Counted from the first letter of the stretch, positions 41,602 to 51,333 are shown. The stretch: 64,000 bases of DNA from Micropruina sp. (GCA_016711105.1 JADJTO010000003.1:124001-188000), one strand, 5' to 3'. Notes: generated from the letters alone by a model not told the origin. Made by a program: numbers and translations.

Positions 41602-42744
41602 GGCGCGGATGGCTCTCACCTGCGTGGTGGAGCCTGGCACTTCCCGGGTGACCGAGCTGGTGGCCGAGTTCGGGGCGCTGGCGGTGTGGCAGGGAATCCT
41701 CTCCAGTACGGGCAACCCGACGCTGGCCCAGCGTGCGGCCGTCCTTGACCTGCGGGAGGTCGCTGATTCCGCAGCCCGGGCGAAGATCTCGTTCACCTGC
41801 CCCGGTGAGCCGGGCTGGCCCGACCAGGTGGCAGAGCTGGACGGCTGCGAGGCCGTCCGGCAGCTCGGAGGGGCACCGTTCGGGTTGTGGCACCGCGGCG
41901 AAGCCGTCTTGAGCGACGTGCTGACCCGTTCGGTGGCGATCGTCGGCTCGCGCGCTGCCACCGCCTATGGGGAGACCACCGCCTCCGACATCGCCGCCGG
42001 CGTCGCCGGTCAAGGCGTGACGGTCGTCTCCGGGGAGCGTATGGGATCGACGCTGCTGCGCATCGGGGGGCGCTCTCGGTGGAGGGTCTCACCGTGGCTG
42101 TCATGGCCGGCGGGCTGGATCGTCCTTACCCGGCCGGAAACGCCGCACTCTTCGAGCGGATCGCGCGCTACGGGCTGCTGGTGAGTGAGTTGCCGCCAGG
42201 GCAGCATCCAACCCGAGTCCGGTTCTTGGCGCGGAATCGCCTGATCGCGGCCATGTCGCCGGGAACGGTCATGGTTGAGGCAGCAGTCCGCAGCGGGGCC
42301 AGGAACACCGTGACCTGGGCGAATGCCTGCCACCGCTTGGTGATGGCCGTCCCGGGGCCGGTGCACAGCGTCAACTCGGTGACTCCGCATCGCCTGATCA
42401 GGGACCAGGAGGCGGTGTTGGTCACCGGATCCCAGGATGTTCTCGAACTGCTGGGCCCAGTGGGCCGGCCCGGGAAGGCCCTGGCCCGCGAGCATCGACC
42501 ACTGGATGTCTTGGAGGCCGACGAACTTGCCGTCTACGAGGCACTGCCAGCGCGAGCGGCCCTGGCGGCGGGGGAGCTGTCGCTGCGCAGCTCAACCCCG
42601 TTGCCGCTCACCCTCGGCATCCTGGACGCGTTGGAGGAGCGCGGGCTGGTCGAGTCGACCCCAGGAGGACGATGGCGCATCGTTCCAGGGGCGGCCCAGG
42701 GCCGACCTCAGCTGAACCTGACGCCCGAGGAGACCCCGGAGTAA
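41588..42744 (+). CDS. dprA: DNA-processing protein DprA (frameshift)
   Basis: DprA loads RecA on incoming single-stranded DNA. The Rossmann-like core has VAIVGSRAATAYGE and VTVVSGGAYGIDAAAHRGAL, split by one missing G in the run at 42032-42035. It continues AVMAGGLDRPYPAGNAALFERI, LVSELPPG, FLARNRLIAAMSPGTVMVEA and a C-terminal winged-helix domain (LPLTLGILDALEERGLVE). With comM and comF nearby it forms the usual competence-linked cluster, though this does not prove transformability. Confidence 0.94.
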
Positions 42745-42775
42745 ACGCTTGACGCTGGGTGTTGTGGCGCTCGGT

Positions 42776-43540
42776 TCAGCGGAGCAGAAGGAACGTGGCG
42801 GCGAACAGTGAGGTGATCAGGGTGATCCTCTCGAAGGCGGCCTGGGAGATGCGGTGCGCGAAGCGGCGTCCGAACCAGGTACCAACGAGCACGACGGGGG
42901 CCAGCGTCGCGACGAGCAGGAGGGTATGCCACGGGAAGAGCCCCACCGACGCGCTGAACGGCACCTTGATCAGGTTCACCACCGCGAAGAACCAGGCGTT
43001 GGTCCCAATGAAGCGGTGTTTGTCCACCCGGGCCGCCAAGAGGTAAAGCGCCATCACCGGGCCTCCGGCGTTGGCGGTCATGGTGGTGAAACCTGCAGCC
43101 AGTCCCGAACTGCCGGCCGCGACCCAGTGCTGTGCCGGGTGCTGGGCGTCCGGGTCCGACGGCTCGGCCGGCTTGCGACGGCTCCAGAGCTGAATCAGCA
43201 GCGACACCGCCAGCACCCCGCCGATCACGCGCTGCAGTGTGACGTCGTCCACCCAGGCCAAGAAGAGGGATCCAAGGATCAGACCGGGGATCACGCCGGG
43301 GATCAAGCGCAGCAGCAACGGCCGGCTCGCGTGACGCCCGATCGTCGCTACCGCGACGACGTCGCCGACGATGGCCAGTAGCAGCACGGCCGCGGTTGAC
43401 TCCCGGGTCGGCATGGTCAGCGCAAAGATCGCCACCGTGACGGAGCCCAAGCCACCCACCGAGGTTTTGGAGAAGCCCATGATGACGGCCCCGATCGCCA
43501 TGACGATCCAGTTCACCAGGGAGACGTCGAGAGGCGGCAC
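42776..43540 (-). CDS. TauE/SafE family membrane transporter
   Basis: This 254-residue protein has about eight hydrophobic helices with the family repeat GFSKTSVGGLGSVTVAIFAL near the N-terminus and GFTTMTANAGGPVMALYLL in the middle. TauE/SafE proteins export sulfite, sulfoacetate or other organic anions; the substrate is not evident. GTG 43540 gives the start just before the first helix; the frame is open to 43657 but that part is polar and unconserved. It converges with dprA. Confidence 0.88.
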   Translation of the reverse strand: MPPLDVSLVNWIVMAIGAVIMGFSKTSVGGLGSVTVAIFALTMPTRESTAAVLLLAIVGDVVAVATIGRHASRPLLLRLIPGVIPGLILGSLFLAWVDDVTLQRVIGGVLAVSLLIQLWSRRKPAEPSDPDAQHPAQHWVAAGSSGLAAGFTTMTANAGGPVMALYLLAARVDKHRFIGTNAWFFAVVNLIKVPFSASVGLFPWHTLLLVATLAPVVLVGTWFGRRFAHRISQAAFERITLITSLFAATFLLLR

Positions 43541-43669
43541 GAGTTGATCCTGCCACGGCTGGGGTGGCACACGAGTGCTGACCCTGGCGGAGCCATCCTC
43601 GCGTAATCTGCTGCTCGGCCGGTGAGCGGGTGAGCGTCCGCGCCGTAGGAATGCCAAGATCGAGGGGCC

Positions 43670-44611
43670 ATGTCAGCAGAGTTCGCCGAGTTGGTGGGCA
43701 GCGTGCTGCCTGTCCTGCTGATCATCGCTCTGGGGATGGGGCTGCGCCGAACGAGCTTGCTCAGCGACTCACTCGTCGCTGGACTCACTCACCTCGTGGT
43801 CGCCGTTGCCCTTCCGGCCCTGCTCTTCACCACGTTTCTGACCACTCAGTTCAAGCCCGGGCACGTCTGGATCATCGTGATGGTGTTCACGGTCTGCGTG
43901 CTGCTGCTCGGTGTGGGCTACATCTTCCGGCTTCTGACTCGGGGGTCGACCTACAGCCCGTTCCTGTTCACCGGCTTCGAGCTGGGGATGATTGGCTTCG
44001 CCTTGTTCACCGCCGTCTACGGTGTGGAGCGGTTGCCCGCGCTCGGTGTGTTGGCCTTGGGCCACGAACTGTTCGTGTGGTTCATCTTCGTGTCGCTGCT
44101 GCGCGCCACCGCGCACGAGTCACCCTCCCTCAGCATGACTCTGCGCAACCTGGCCACCTCGCCGGTGATCGTGGCCATCCTCTCGGGCCTGCTCTTCAAC
44201 GCGCTGGGTTGGGGACCAGCAATCCTCACCAGTCCCCTCAGCGTTGGCGTCATGACCACGCTGCGCTACCTGGCAGGCATCATTGTGCCCTTGGTGCTGC
44301 TGATCGTTGGCTACGGCTCCCGACTCACCGTGGCGGGCGTGCGCGAGGCACTGCCGTTGGTGCTGACCCGCCTGACAATTGCGGTGGGCTTGGCGCTCTT
44401 GCTCAACGCGTTCGTTGTGCGCGGCGTGCTGGGGTTGGATCCGATCTTCGAGGCCGGCCTGTTCACGTTGATGGTGCTGCCCCCACCTTTCATCGTGCCG
44501 CTGTTCATCCCTGCCGACCGCCGGGAGGACATCTCCTACGCCAACAACGTCCTCTCGCTGTACTCGCTGGCCTCCGTGGGGGTCTTCGTGGCGTACGTCA
44601 TGCTCAGCTGA
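43670..44611 (+). CDS. AEC (auxin efflux carrier) family transporter
   Basis: This 313-residue protein has about ten membrane helices arranged as two five-helix repeats: LPVLLIIALGMGLRRTSLLS at the start and LRYLAGIIVPLVLLIVGYG in the second half. Bacterial AEC members move organic acids such as malate or malonate; the substrate here is unknown. ATG 43670 is well placed. It is divergent from the TauE gene, about 130 bases away. Confidence 0.87.
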   Translation: MSAEFAELVGSVLPVLLIIALGMGLRRTSLLSDSLVAGLTHLVVAVALPALLFTTFLTTQFKPGHVWIIVMVFTVCVLLLGVGYIFRLLTRGSTYSPFLFTGFELGMIGFALFTAVYGVERLPALGVLALGHELFVWFIFVSLLRATAHESPSLSMTLRNLATSPVIVAILSGLLFNALGWGPAILTSPLSVGVMTTLRYLAGIIVPLVLLIVGYGSRLTVAGVREALPLVLTRLTIAVGLALLLNAFVVRGVLGLDPIFEAGLFTLMVLPPPFIVPLFIPADRREDISYANNVLSLYSLASVGVFVAYVMLS

Positions 44612-44793
44612 CTCCTCTTGCCTCAGCCATGCCCGCTCCCGATGCCGATCATCGACGGGTTGAGGGCGTGGCAGCTCGGATGCCGCCACCGGCCTCGGGC
44701 CCCATTGAGCTGGGACAGATCCGCCCCCGGCCACTAGGTTGGGGCGCGTTCGGTGAACCTGCCGACGCCACTCAACGCGAAAGGATCACCGCG

Positions 44794-45408
44794 ATGGCAA
44801 AGGTCATCTCCACCTTGTTCATTTCGGCCGACGGCGTCGCCGAGATCGACCCCGACTGGCACTTCCCCTACTTCGACGAGAACATGGGCCGCGCCGTGGG
44901 CGAGGACTACGACACCTCAGACGTGCTTCTCATCGGCCGAGTGACCTACGACAGCTTCGCCGGAGCGTGGCCCGAGCGAGAGACCGCCGGCGGTGAGGAT
45001 GCACCGTTCGCGGCTCAGCTCGGAGACGTGCGCAAGGTGGTTGCGTCCCGGCAACAGCTCGAGTTCTCCTGGCGCAACTCGGAGCTGATCGAGGGCGATC
45101 TCGTCGATGCCGTGGCGGCGCTCAAAGCGGATCCTGACATCACCGGCATCCTCATCCCCGGTTCGATCTCCGTGGTGCAGCAGTTGCTCGCCGCCGGGCT
45201 GATCGACGAGCTCCGGCTGTTGGTCCACCCAGTCGCCGCCCGCAAGGGACGCCGACTCTTCGATGACGGGGAGACGCCGTATCACCTGAAGGTGACGGCG
45301 ACCGAGGCGTTCCCGACAGGCGTGATCCGGGTGATCTACGCGCCTACGGCTGCGCCCAGCGCTGTCGGCTACGACGAGGTGACCGAACACGTGCCCGAAG
45401 GGACGTAG
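44794..45408 (+). CDS. Dihydrofolate reductase / RibD C-terminal domain family protein
   Basis: This 204-residue protein has the fold of DHFR-like reductases: VISTLFISADGVAE, SDVLLIGRVTYDSFAGAWPE, VRKVVASRQQLEFSWRNSELI, then GILIPGSISVVQQLLAAGLIDELRLLVHPV and KGRRLF near the end. Such proteins reduce pterin- or flavin-like compounds with NADPH, but most are uncharacterised. ATG 44794 follows AAAGGATCACC; the same frame is open far upstream through the AEC gene and is not coding there. Confidence 0.88.
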   Translation: MAKVISTLFISADGVAEIDPDWHFPYFDENMGRAVGEDYDTSDVLLIGRVTYDSFAGAWPERETAGGEDAPFAAQLGDVRKVVASRQQLEFSWRNSELIEGDLVDAVAALKADPDITGILIPGSISVVQQLLAAGLIDELRLLVHPVAARKGRRLFDDGETPYHLKVTATEAFPTGVIRVIYAPTAAPSAVGYDEVTEHVPEGT

Positions 45409-45730
45409 TCCCCGGTCGAAGCGCCTCGGACGCTTCGCGCACTGACCGCTTCCGCTCCTTGAGCCACACGGGGGACACCCGAGGCCAACTGGCTCTTGGA
45501 GCGTGCTGACCATCATGTGGGGCGGCGGTGCGCCAGGTTATTTCGCCATGCCGCCGAACCGATTCATGTTCTTCACGTCGGGTCGCGGCGTGCGGCTGTC
45601 GACAGGCCTCACGGCTGAGGGCTACAACCCGGGGTCGTAGGGCAGGAAGCTGTGGCGCCGGTTTGACACCAGCGCCCGCTTCCTCGAAGCTAACCCAGCT
45701 AGCCCTTATCCCCCAGGAAGTTGGAAGTAG
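45409..45730. other. Noncoding stretch before the multicopper oxidase
   Basis: This 322-base stretch shows no open frame with support and no clear hairpin or repeat. The last 20 bases carry a ribosome site (AGGAAG) for the oxidase gene. It may hold the oxidase promoter, but I cannot mark one with confidence. Confidence 0.5.
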
Positions 45731-47863
45731 ATGTTCTCTCGGCGCGCCTTCTTCAAATACAGCGGCGGGTCGACCCTGGCCCTATACGTCCTCAGCAGTA
45801 GCGGGGAGTCGACGGCATTCGGTCAGCCCTTGCCCGGCGGGACCCTCACTCCCGCGTCCATCTCGAAGTTCGTCAGCCCGCTGACGATCCCTCCCGTGAT
45901 GCCCCGAGTCGGCCGCGTTCTGAGTGGCGGGCGCCTCGTTGACTATTACAAGATCGGGGTCAGGGAAATCGATCAGCAGATGCTGCCGTCGGGCCTGCCG
46001 AAGACAAAGGTGTGGGGCTACGGTGCGGTGGTCACCGACGTGCTGGGCTTGCCTCTGCTCAAGATGTTCAGCTCCCCCTCCTTGACGATCGAGGCGACCG
46101 CAGGGACCCCCGTCCGGGTGAAGTGGCTCAACGAGTTGGTTGATGGGTTGGGCAAGTACCGCCCTCACCTGTTGCCTGTTGACCCGACGCTGCACTGGGC
46201 AAACCCAGGTCGCCTCGGCAGTGACCGCACGGACTCCCGGCCAGATCTGACCGGAAAGACCTACGTACCGACCGACTCTCCAACCGACTCGATCAACGGG
46301 GTCAGCGAGTACACGCGCTATTGGGGTCCCGTGCCGCTGGTCACGCACGTGCATGGTGCCGTCGGCGTGGGCGACGAGAGCGACGGGTACCCCGAGGCGT
46401 GGACACTGCCGGCGGCGCTCAACATCCCTACTGGCTACGCGCGGAGAGGCACCTGGAGTTCGTTCTTCGCCAACAAGGCTCTTCAACTGTTCGGGGGCCT
46501 CTGGGGCACCGGGTACGCGACCACCCAGTATCCGAACGAGAACCGCGCCTCAACGATCTGGTACCACGATCACACGCTGGGTCTGACGCGTCAGAATGTC
46601 TACGCAGGGCTCGCTGGGTTTTTCATTATTCGTGGGGGCTCGGGTGGTGACGCGATGATTCAAGATGCGAGGACGAACCTACCTGCCGTCTTGCCCGGGC
46701 CGGCGCCCACGTACGGGTCGATCTCCACCTCGACCTGTCGAGACATTCCGATCGCCATTCAGGATCGTTCCTTCAATTCCGACGGATCGCTGTTCTACCC
46801 GGATACTCGTTCCTTCTTCGACGGAAACTCAGGCCCCTATGTTCCCGCTTCGGAAACGCCTCCCATCTGGAACCCCGAGTTCTTTGGGAATGCGCTGGTC
46901 GTCAACGGACGGACCTGGCCCTATAGGAGTGTTGAACGTCGCCGCTATCGCTTCCGGATGCTCAACGGTTGCCAATCTCGATTCCTGATTCTCGACTTCA
47001 GCAGCATCCCAGGCGTCTCGGTCTGGCAGATCGGTAACGACGGCGGGCTCTTGAAGGCGCCGGTCGACCTGTCAACGGGCCACGGCAATCGGCTCCTGAT
47101 CATTCCGGCCGAGCGTGCAGACCTCATCGTTGACTTCACCAATGTCCCCGTGGGGTCCTACACGCTACGGAACGTGGGTCCTGATGAACAGTACGGCGGT
47201 GGCGTGCCAGGTGTGGATTTCGCCACCGCGGATCCGACCACCACCGGGTCTGTGATGCAGTTCAGAGTGGTGTCGAGCAGCGTCGTCGATTCCAGCACTC
47301 CCGCCAGGTACCTGCGCTTGCCATCCATCCCGGCATTTCCGGGGGCCACAGTGACTCGCCGACTCGTCCTCATGGAGCACGGGCACGGGGGAGTTGGCCC
47401 AACGGCTGCGGTGCTGGGGATCGTCCGGCAAAGCATGGACCCTGCGTCACCTCAGTGGGACGGAATCGGCACCGGTCACGCCGTGGGCCAGATGTGGTCC
47501 GACCAGATCACAACCAACCCGGCGGTGGGTGCAACCGAGGTGTGGGAGTTCTACAACATGACGGTCGACGCCCACCCGGTGCATGTTCACGAAGTGGTCT
47601 TCGAGGTGCTGAATAGGCAGGCGATTGACGTCGACATGCACGAAGTGGCGCTCGTCCCCGGCTCAACACCCATATCGCCCAAGCCATGGGAGCGGGGGCG
47701 AAAAGACACGGTTTTGGCCCTGCCTGGCGAGGTCACTCGTATCAAGGCCACGTTCACTCGGGCCGGGCAATACGTCTGGCACTGCCACATTCTCGAACAC
47801 GAAGACAACGAAATGATGCTTCCGTTCCGTATCGGTCCGCGGCAGACCGGTCAGCCGGGGTAG
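45731..47863 (+). CDS. Exported multicopper oxidase (CotA/bilirubin-oxidase type)
   Basis: This 710-residue protein has three cupredoxin domains and a Tat-like signal (SRRAFFKYSGGS). The type-2/3 copper ligands are in HVHGAVGVGDESDG and YHDHTLGL, and the C-terminal cluster is in HPVHVHEVVFEV and WHCHILEHEDNEMM, giving all HxH, HxxHxH and HCHxxxHxxxxM motifs. Such enzymes oxidise phenols, bilirubin, Mn(II) or Cu(I) with O2. It resembles the spore-coat CotA group; no spores are implied. Tat export fits a folded copper protein. It stands alone ahead of the sulfur operon. Confidence 0.92.
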   Translation: MFSRRAFFKYSGGSTLALYVLSSSGESTAFGQPLPGGTLTPASISKFVSPLTIPPVMPRVGRVLSGGRLVDYYKIGVREIDQQMLPSGLPKTKVWGYGAVVTDVLGLPLLKMFSSPSLTIEATAGTPVRVKWLNELVDGLGKYRPHLLPVDPTLHWANPGRLGSDRTDSRPDLTGKTYVPTDSPTDSINGVSEYTRYWGPVPLVTHVHGAVGVGDESDGYPEAWTLPAALNIPTGYARRGTWSSFFANKALQLFGGLWGTGYATTQYPNENRASTIWYHDHTLGLTRQNVYAGLAGFFIIRGGSGGDAMIQDARTNLPAVLPGPAPTYGSISTSTCRDIPIAIQDRSFNSDGSLFYPDTRSFFDGNSGPYVPASETPPIWNPEFFGNALVVNGRTWPYRSVERRRYRFRMLNGCQSRFLILDFSSIPGVSVWQIGNDGGLLKAPVDLSTGHGNRLLIIPAERADLIVDFTNVPVGSYTLRNVGPDEQYGGGVPGVDFATADPTTTGSVMQFRVVSSSVVDSSTPARYLRLPSIPAFPGATVTRRLVLMEHGHGGVGPTAAVLGIVRQSMDPASPQWDGIGTGHAVGQMWSDQITTNPAVGATEVWEFYNMTVDAHPVHVHEVVFEVLNRQAIDVDMHEVALVPGSTPISPKPWERGRKDTVLALPGEVTRIKATFTRAGQYVWHCHILEHEDNEMMLPFRIGPRQTGQPG

Positions 47864-47981
47864 CACTCCCTGGCGAGCCCAGGTTGCTTGGGCGACCCGG
47901 GCACTTCCCGCCGGCCCCCGGGCAGTGTTCGCGACGCTCCGGAGAGGCTATTCTCGAAATCTCGGGAATGGGAGAGCAGCT

Positions 47982-48611
47982 GTGGACGGTCGCGATTTCA
48001 AGGACTGCGTTTTCGGGCACTTCGCCCGGGTGGGGGCGGCGCTCGGCAACGGGAAGCGGGTCGAGATCGTCGACGTACTGGCCCAGGGGGAGCGGAGCGT
48101 TGAGGAGCTGGCTCGTGACGTGAACGCGTCGGTGGGGAACGCGTCCCGAAACCTGCAGATCTTGGCGGCAGCCGGGTTGGTGGTTCGCCGCGTCGAGGGC
48201 ACGTCCCGGGTCTACCGGTTAGCAGATCCGAGCGTGCTGCACGCGTATCAGGCGCTGGTGGCGGTAGCTGAGGCGCGGATCGCGGAGGTGTCGGGACTTG
48301 CCTCGGCGTTCTTCGGCGAGGCTGACGGTGCCCGTCCGATGAGCCTGCCCGAACTGCAGGAGGCCATGGCGGCCGACCAGGAGCTGACGTTGATCGACGT
48401 GCGCCCCGCCCGGGAGTTCGCCAGCGGCCACGTGCCCGGGGCAATCAACGTCCCGCTCAATGAACTGGCCGAGCGGATGGCCGAACTCCCGCTCGACAGT
48501 CCGATCGTGGCCTACTGCCGCGGCCCCTTTTGCGTGATGGCCGCCTCCGCGGTCCACCAGCTCAGGGAGGCGGGGTTCGCGGCTGCCCGGTTGGCTGTCG
48601 GCTACCCCTGA
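47982..48611 (+). CDS. ArsR-family regulator fused to a rhodanese domain
   Basis: This 209-residue protein joins an N-terminal winged helix (about 10-95, VEELARDVNASVGNASRNLQILAAAGLVVRR) to a C-terminal rhodanese domain with LIDVRPAREFASGHVPGAINVPLNEL and the active-site loop YCRGPFC. It probably senses persulfide or metal and moves sulfur. The C-terminus stops at VGYP; one base fewer would continue with DWLTASG, as in homologues, so a late frameshift is possible. GTG 47982 follows GGAGAG. It leads the DsrE and desulfurase genes. Confidence 0.88.
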   Translation: MDGRDFKDCVFGHFARVGAALGNGKRVEIVDVLAQGERSVEELARDVNASVGNASRNLQILAAAGLVVRRVEGTSRVYRLADPSVLHAYQALVAVAEARIAEVSGLASAFFGEADGARPMSLPELQEAMAADQELTLIDVRPAREFASGHVPGAINVPLNELAERMAELPLDSPIVAYCRGPFCVMAASAVHQLREAGFAAARLAVGYP

Positions 48612-48671
48612 CTGGCTCACCGCGTCCGGCACAGGGCCGGGCCCGTCCCATCCGGAAAGAAGGACATTGAC

Positions 48672-49024
48672 GTGACCACGCTCTTCATCCTGAACGACCC
48701 GCCGTATGGCACTGAACGGGTGTACAACGGCTCCGGTTGGCGGCGAACCTGCAGCGCTTGGACGAAGATCACGACGTGGTGGTCTTCCTGATGGGGGATG
48801 CCGCGAGTGCAGCCCAGGGCGGCCACAAGGTGCCTGACGGGTTCTACAACGTGAACAAGATGCTCGGCAACGTTGTGCGCCGCAACGGTCGCATCTTGGT
48901 CTGTGGCACGTGCATGGACGCCCGCGGCCTCACCGAGGAAGAGCTCGTTCCTGGCGCGAAGCGATCCACCCTGGACGAGCTGACCCAGGAGACGCTGGCC
49001 GCCGACAAGGTGCTGGTGTTCTGA
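48672..49024 (+). CDS. DsrE/DsrF-like family protein (frameshift)
   Basis: This protein of about 117 residues after repair has the DsrE fold used in sulfur relay: TTLFILNDPPYGTERVYNG, then LRLAANLQRLDEDHDVVVFLMGDAA, and the Cys-containing loop RILVCGTCMDARGL. The frame breaks at about 48731, where one C is missing in ggcctcc. GTG 48672 overlaps the end of an extended ArsR-rhodanese frame. It abuts the desulfurase start. It probably accepts or carries persulfide sulfur. Confidence 0.88.
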
Positions 49025-50202
49025 TGGACGCTGCGCCGGTCTATCTCGACCACAACGGCACCACCCCGGTAGCCCCGGAGGTCGCCGAGGCGATGTGGCC
49101 CTACCTGACCGAACACTTCGGCAACCCCTCCAGCGCCACCCCGTTAGGACGCAGAGCCAAAGGCGCGGTCGAGGTGGCGAGGGATCAGGTCGCCGCCCTG
49201 ATCGGCGCCCAACCGGAGAGATCACCTTCACCTCCGGCGGCACCGAATCGAACAACCTCGCGATCCGAGGGAGCGCCGCGATCGCCACGCACCGGGTCGC
49301 GGGTCACCTCCCAGGTCGAGCACCCCCGCCACCGCGCAGCCGCTCGCCCTTCTGGAGGCTCGGGTTGGAAGGTGCATCGACTCACTGTCGATGCCGAGGG
49401 CCGGGTTTCGCCGAGTCAGATGCCGACGGGCGCGATCGGGTTGGGCACGCTGATCTTGGCCCAGAACGAGACCGGCACGATTCAGCCTGTCGCCGAGATT
49501 GGGAGCGGGTCCACGCCGGCGGCGGGGTGATGCACACTGACGCCGCCCAGGCAGTCGGCAAGATCCCGGTATCTGTCGACGACTTGGGCGTCGACCTGCT
49601 CAGCATCGCTGGTCACAAGCTCTACGCCCCAGAGGCGTCGGGGCCCTCTACATCCGGCGCGGCACGGCGATCAGCCCGCTGCTGGTCGGCGCCGGCCAGG
49701 AACGGGCCTGCGCCCGGGCACCGAGAACGTGGCCGGCATCGTCGGCCTCGGCAAAGCCGCCGAGCTTGCGCTGAACCTGCTCGCCACCGAACCGGCCCGG
49801 CAGGCCGCCCTCCGCGAGGAACTGTGGCAGCGGCTTGTCGGCGGTATTGCAGGCCTGGTCCGGGTGAGTCCGACGCTCGGCTGCCTGCCGAACACGTTGA
49901 TGGTGGCACTTCCCGACTGGTTGGGCGCCGACCTGCTGGACGCCACCCCGTCCGTCGCCGCGTCCACTGGCAGCGCCTGCCACTCGGGCACCCACTCCCC
50001 GTCGGCCACGCTGCTCGCCATGGGGATCGAACCAGCCCTCGCTCTCGGTTCGCTCAGGCTCACCCTTGGTCGATCCACGACCTTGACTCACATCGAGATC
50101 GCAGCGAGTGCCATCCTGCGGGCCTGGTCTGGTGGCGCAGCAAAAACCACGGTCCCTAGCGTACGTCGTCGGGCGACGGTTGAGGTCAACGATCTGGGCT
50201 AG
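49024..50202 (+). CDS. Cysteine desulfurase, NifS/IscS-like (about seven frameshifts)
   Basis: The encoded enzyme is a PLP-dependent desulfurase: YLDHNGTTPVAPEV, ITFTSGGTESNNLAI, VEHPATAQPL, MHTDAAQAVGK, the PLP lysine in SIAGHKLYAPEG, RGLRPGTENVAGIVGL and the catalytic Cys in STGSACHSGTHSPS. These pieces lie in three frames, with breaks near 49217, 49305, 49325, 49363, 49502, 49636 and 49705. At least four are single-G losses in G runs. All motifs survive, so I read it as an intact gene in poor consensus, but decay is possible given the density. It ends the sulfur operon. Confidence 0.85.
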
Positions 50203-50532
50203 TGGCACGGCTTCTCGGTCAGGTATGAGGTGTCGCCGGCGATTGGCGGCTACATAGCAAGTGGCGAGTGGGGCACCAGAAAGGGGCGCCTCCGCCGCCA
50301 GAGGGATTCGAGCCTGCGGTCCTCACGCCGTGGGTGATGTCTGATCGAGCGTCCGAGTCAGGGTAGTCGGCGGTGGCCTTCGATGCGGGTGGCTTCTCCT
50401 GCGTCGGTGGGGTGCTTCCGCCGGGGGTTCAGCTTTGTGTGTTCGCCTTCTGGCGGAGGTTCTGGGGGAAGGAGGCCGACCGGGGGAACCTCGTAGTAGA
50501 ACCTCTCCCACTCGCCGGCGGCGGTTCGGTCG
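50203..50532. other. Degenerate stretch with a tRNA-3'-end-like sequence (minus strand)
   Basis: No supported gene lies in these 330 bases. On the minus strand near 50290-50325 the sequence GGCTCGAATCCCTCTGGCGG looks like the 3' part of a serine-type tRNA, but the T stem does not pair well and no 5' half is seen. It may be a decayed attachment remnant or chance. Confidence 0.3.
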
Positions 50533-50772
50533 GCGACCACGGGACCGGCCGACATCGACGTCCTGGTGCTTGGCGAGGGTGTCGCGAGGTCAGACGTGTA
50601 CGAAGCCGCCGATGGGGCACAGGCCAGGCTCGGCCTCCCGGTGAACCCGACAATCCGATCCAACGCCCAATGGGCCGACGCGAACGATCCGCTCAGCTCC
50701 CAGATTCGATCCTCGCCTACGCTGACCGTCATTGGTCAGGAGGACGTCGATGGCACCCTGGCCGCGAGGTGA
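50533..50772 (+). pseudogene. MNT-type nucleotidyltransferase fragment (antitoxin-like)
   Basis: The frame reads ADIDVLVLGEGVARSDVYEAADGAQARLGLPVNPTIRS and on to WADANDPLSSQIRSSPTL, matching the C-terminal half of minimal nucleotidyltransferases encoded with HEPN genes. The DID pair is the catalytic D-x-D. A GS doublet expected upstream is encoded at about 50523 in another frame, so either a frameshift or 5' decay is present, and no regulatory N-terminal domain is visible. It overlaps the HEPN gene start by 23 bases. A partial gene is the safe reading. Confidence 0.65.
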
Positions 50773-51207
50773 GGCCGAGATCGAGCGGCTGCTCGGACTG
50801 AAACACCTACAGCCACTAACCGGCGCCGCAGCGAACGGGCGGCCGCTGCTGGACAAGGCACACCGAACATTGGGACTGCAGGTTCCATTGCAGGCACCGA
50901 CCCTGACAGCGCGTTCGTTCTCGCCTACGACGCCGGTCGCTACGCGGCAACGGCTCTCCTGGCCCAACAGGGTCTGCGTCCCACCGCGTCCGGCGGCCAC
51001 GACGCCGTCGAGTCGGCCATCCGTGCACAGTTCGGCGCTGGCTTCCGCAACTTCGGGTTCCTGCGCCGCCGACGCAACGAACTTGAGTACCCGAGCGTCG
51101 GCTCCGCCACGTCCGACGTCGAAGAGGCGACCGAGGCGGTGGCGCAATCCCGCAGCATCGTCGAAGCGGCCGACAGGCTCCTGCCCAACCTCAGCTTCTT
51201 CATCTGA
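50750..51207 (+). CDS. HEPN-domain protein, probable partner of the MNT fragment (frameshift)
   Basis: The protein starts MAPWPRGEAEIERLLGLKHLQPLTG at ATG 50750, preceded by AGGAGG. The frame breaks at 50872-50874 (one G missing), then continues TAGSIAGTDPDSAFVLAYDAGRYAATALLAQQGLR, GGHDAVESAIRAQF and the C-terminal LRRRRNELEYPS. This is the all-helical HEPN fold of MNT/HEPN toxin-antitoxin pairs, close to the actinobacterial SAV_6107-like group as I recall it. The usual R-x4-6-H RNase motif is not evident; the RNELEY position has Tyr. About 152 residues after repair. Confidence 0.7.
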
Positions 51208-51295
51208 TCGGGGTGCCCATTCCAGCGCATCAGGGGATCAATCAGCCGCCCAGGCTGTTGTGCACGTATTGGGCAAAGGCTCCGGAGACGAAAGA

Positions 51296-51324
51296 GGCTC
51301 TGACCATTTACTCTAGTCAGAGCC
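51296..51324 (-). terminator. Hairpin beside the tRNA fragment
   Basis: GGCTCTGAC (51296-51304) and GTCAGAGCC (51316-51324) form a 9-bp stem with an 11-base loop. It lies directly downstream of the tRNA 3' fragment on the minus strand, where a tRNA terminator would be. Confidence 0.6.
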
Positions 51325-51333
51325 GCTTTCGCA

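Noticed and set aside
43630..44793. Long plus-strand frame running through the AEC transporter into the DHFR-like gene
   Set aside because: The AEC protein in the other frame has clean membrane helices; the long frame only becomes protein-like from 44794.
50358..50732. Minus-strand frame ending in a Pro-rich, basic tail
   Set aside because: Half of it is antisense to the nucleotidyltransferase fragment and no family is recognised; a remnant at 50358-50530 cannot be excluded.
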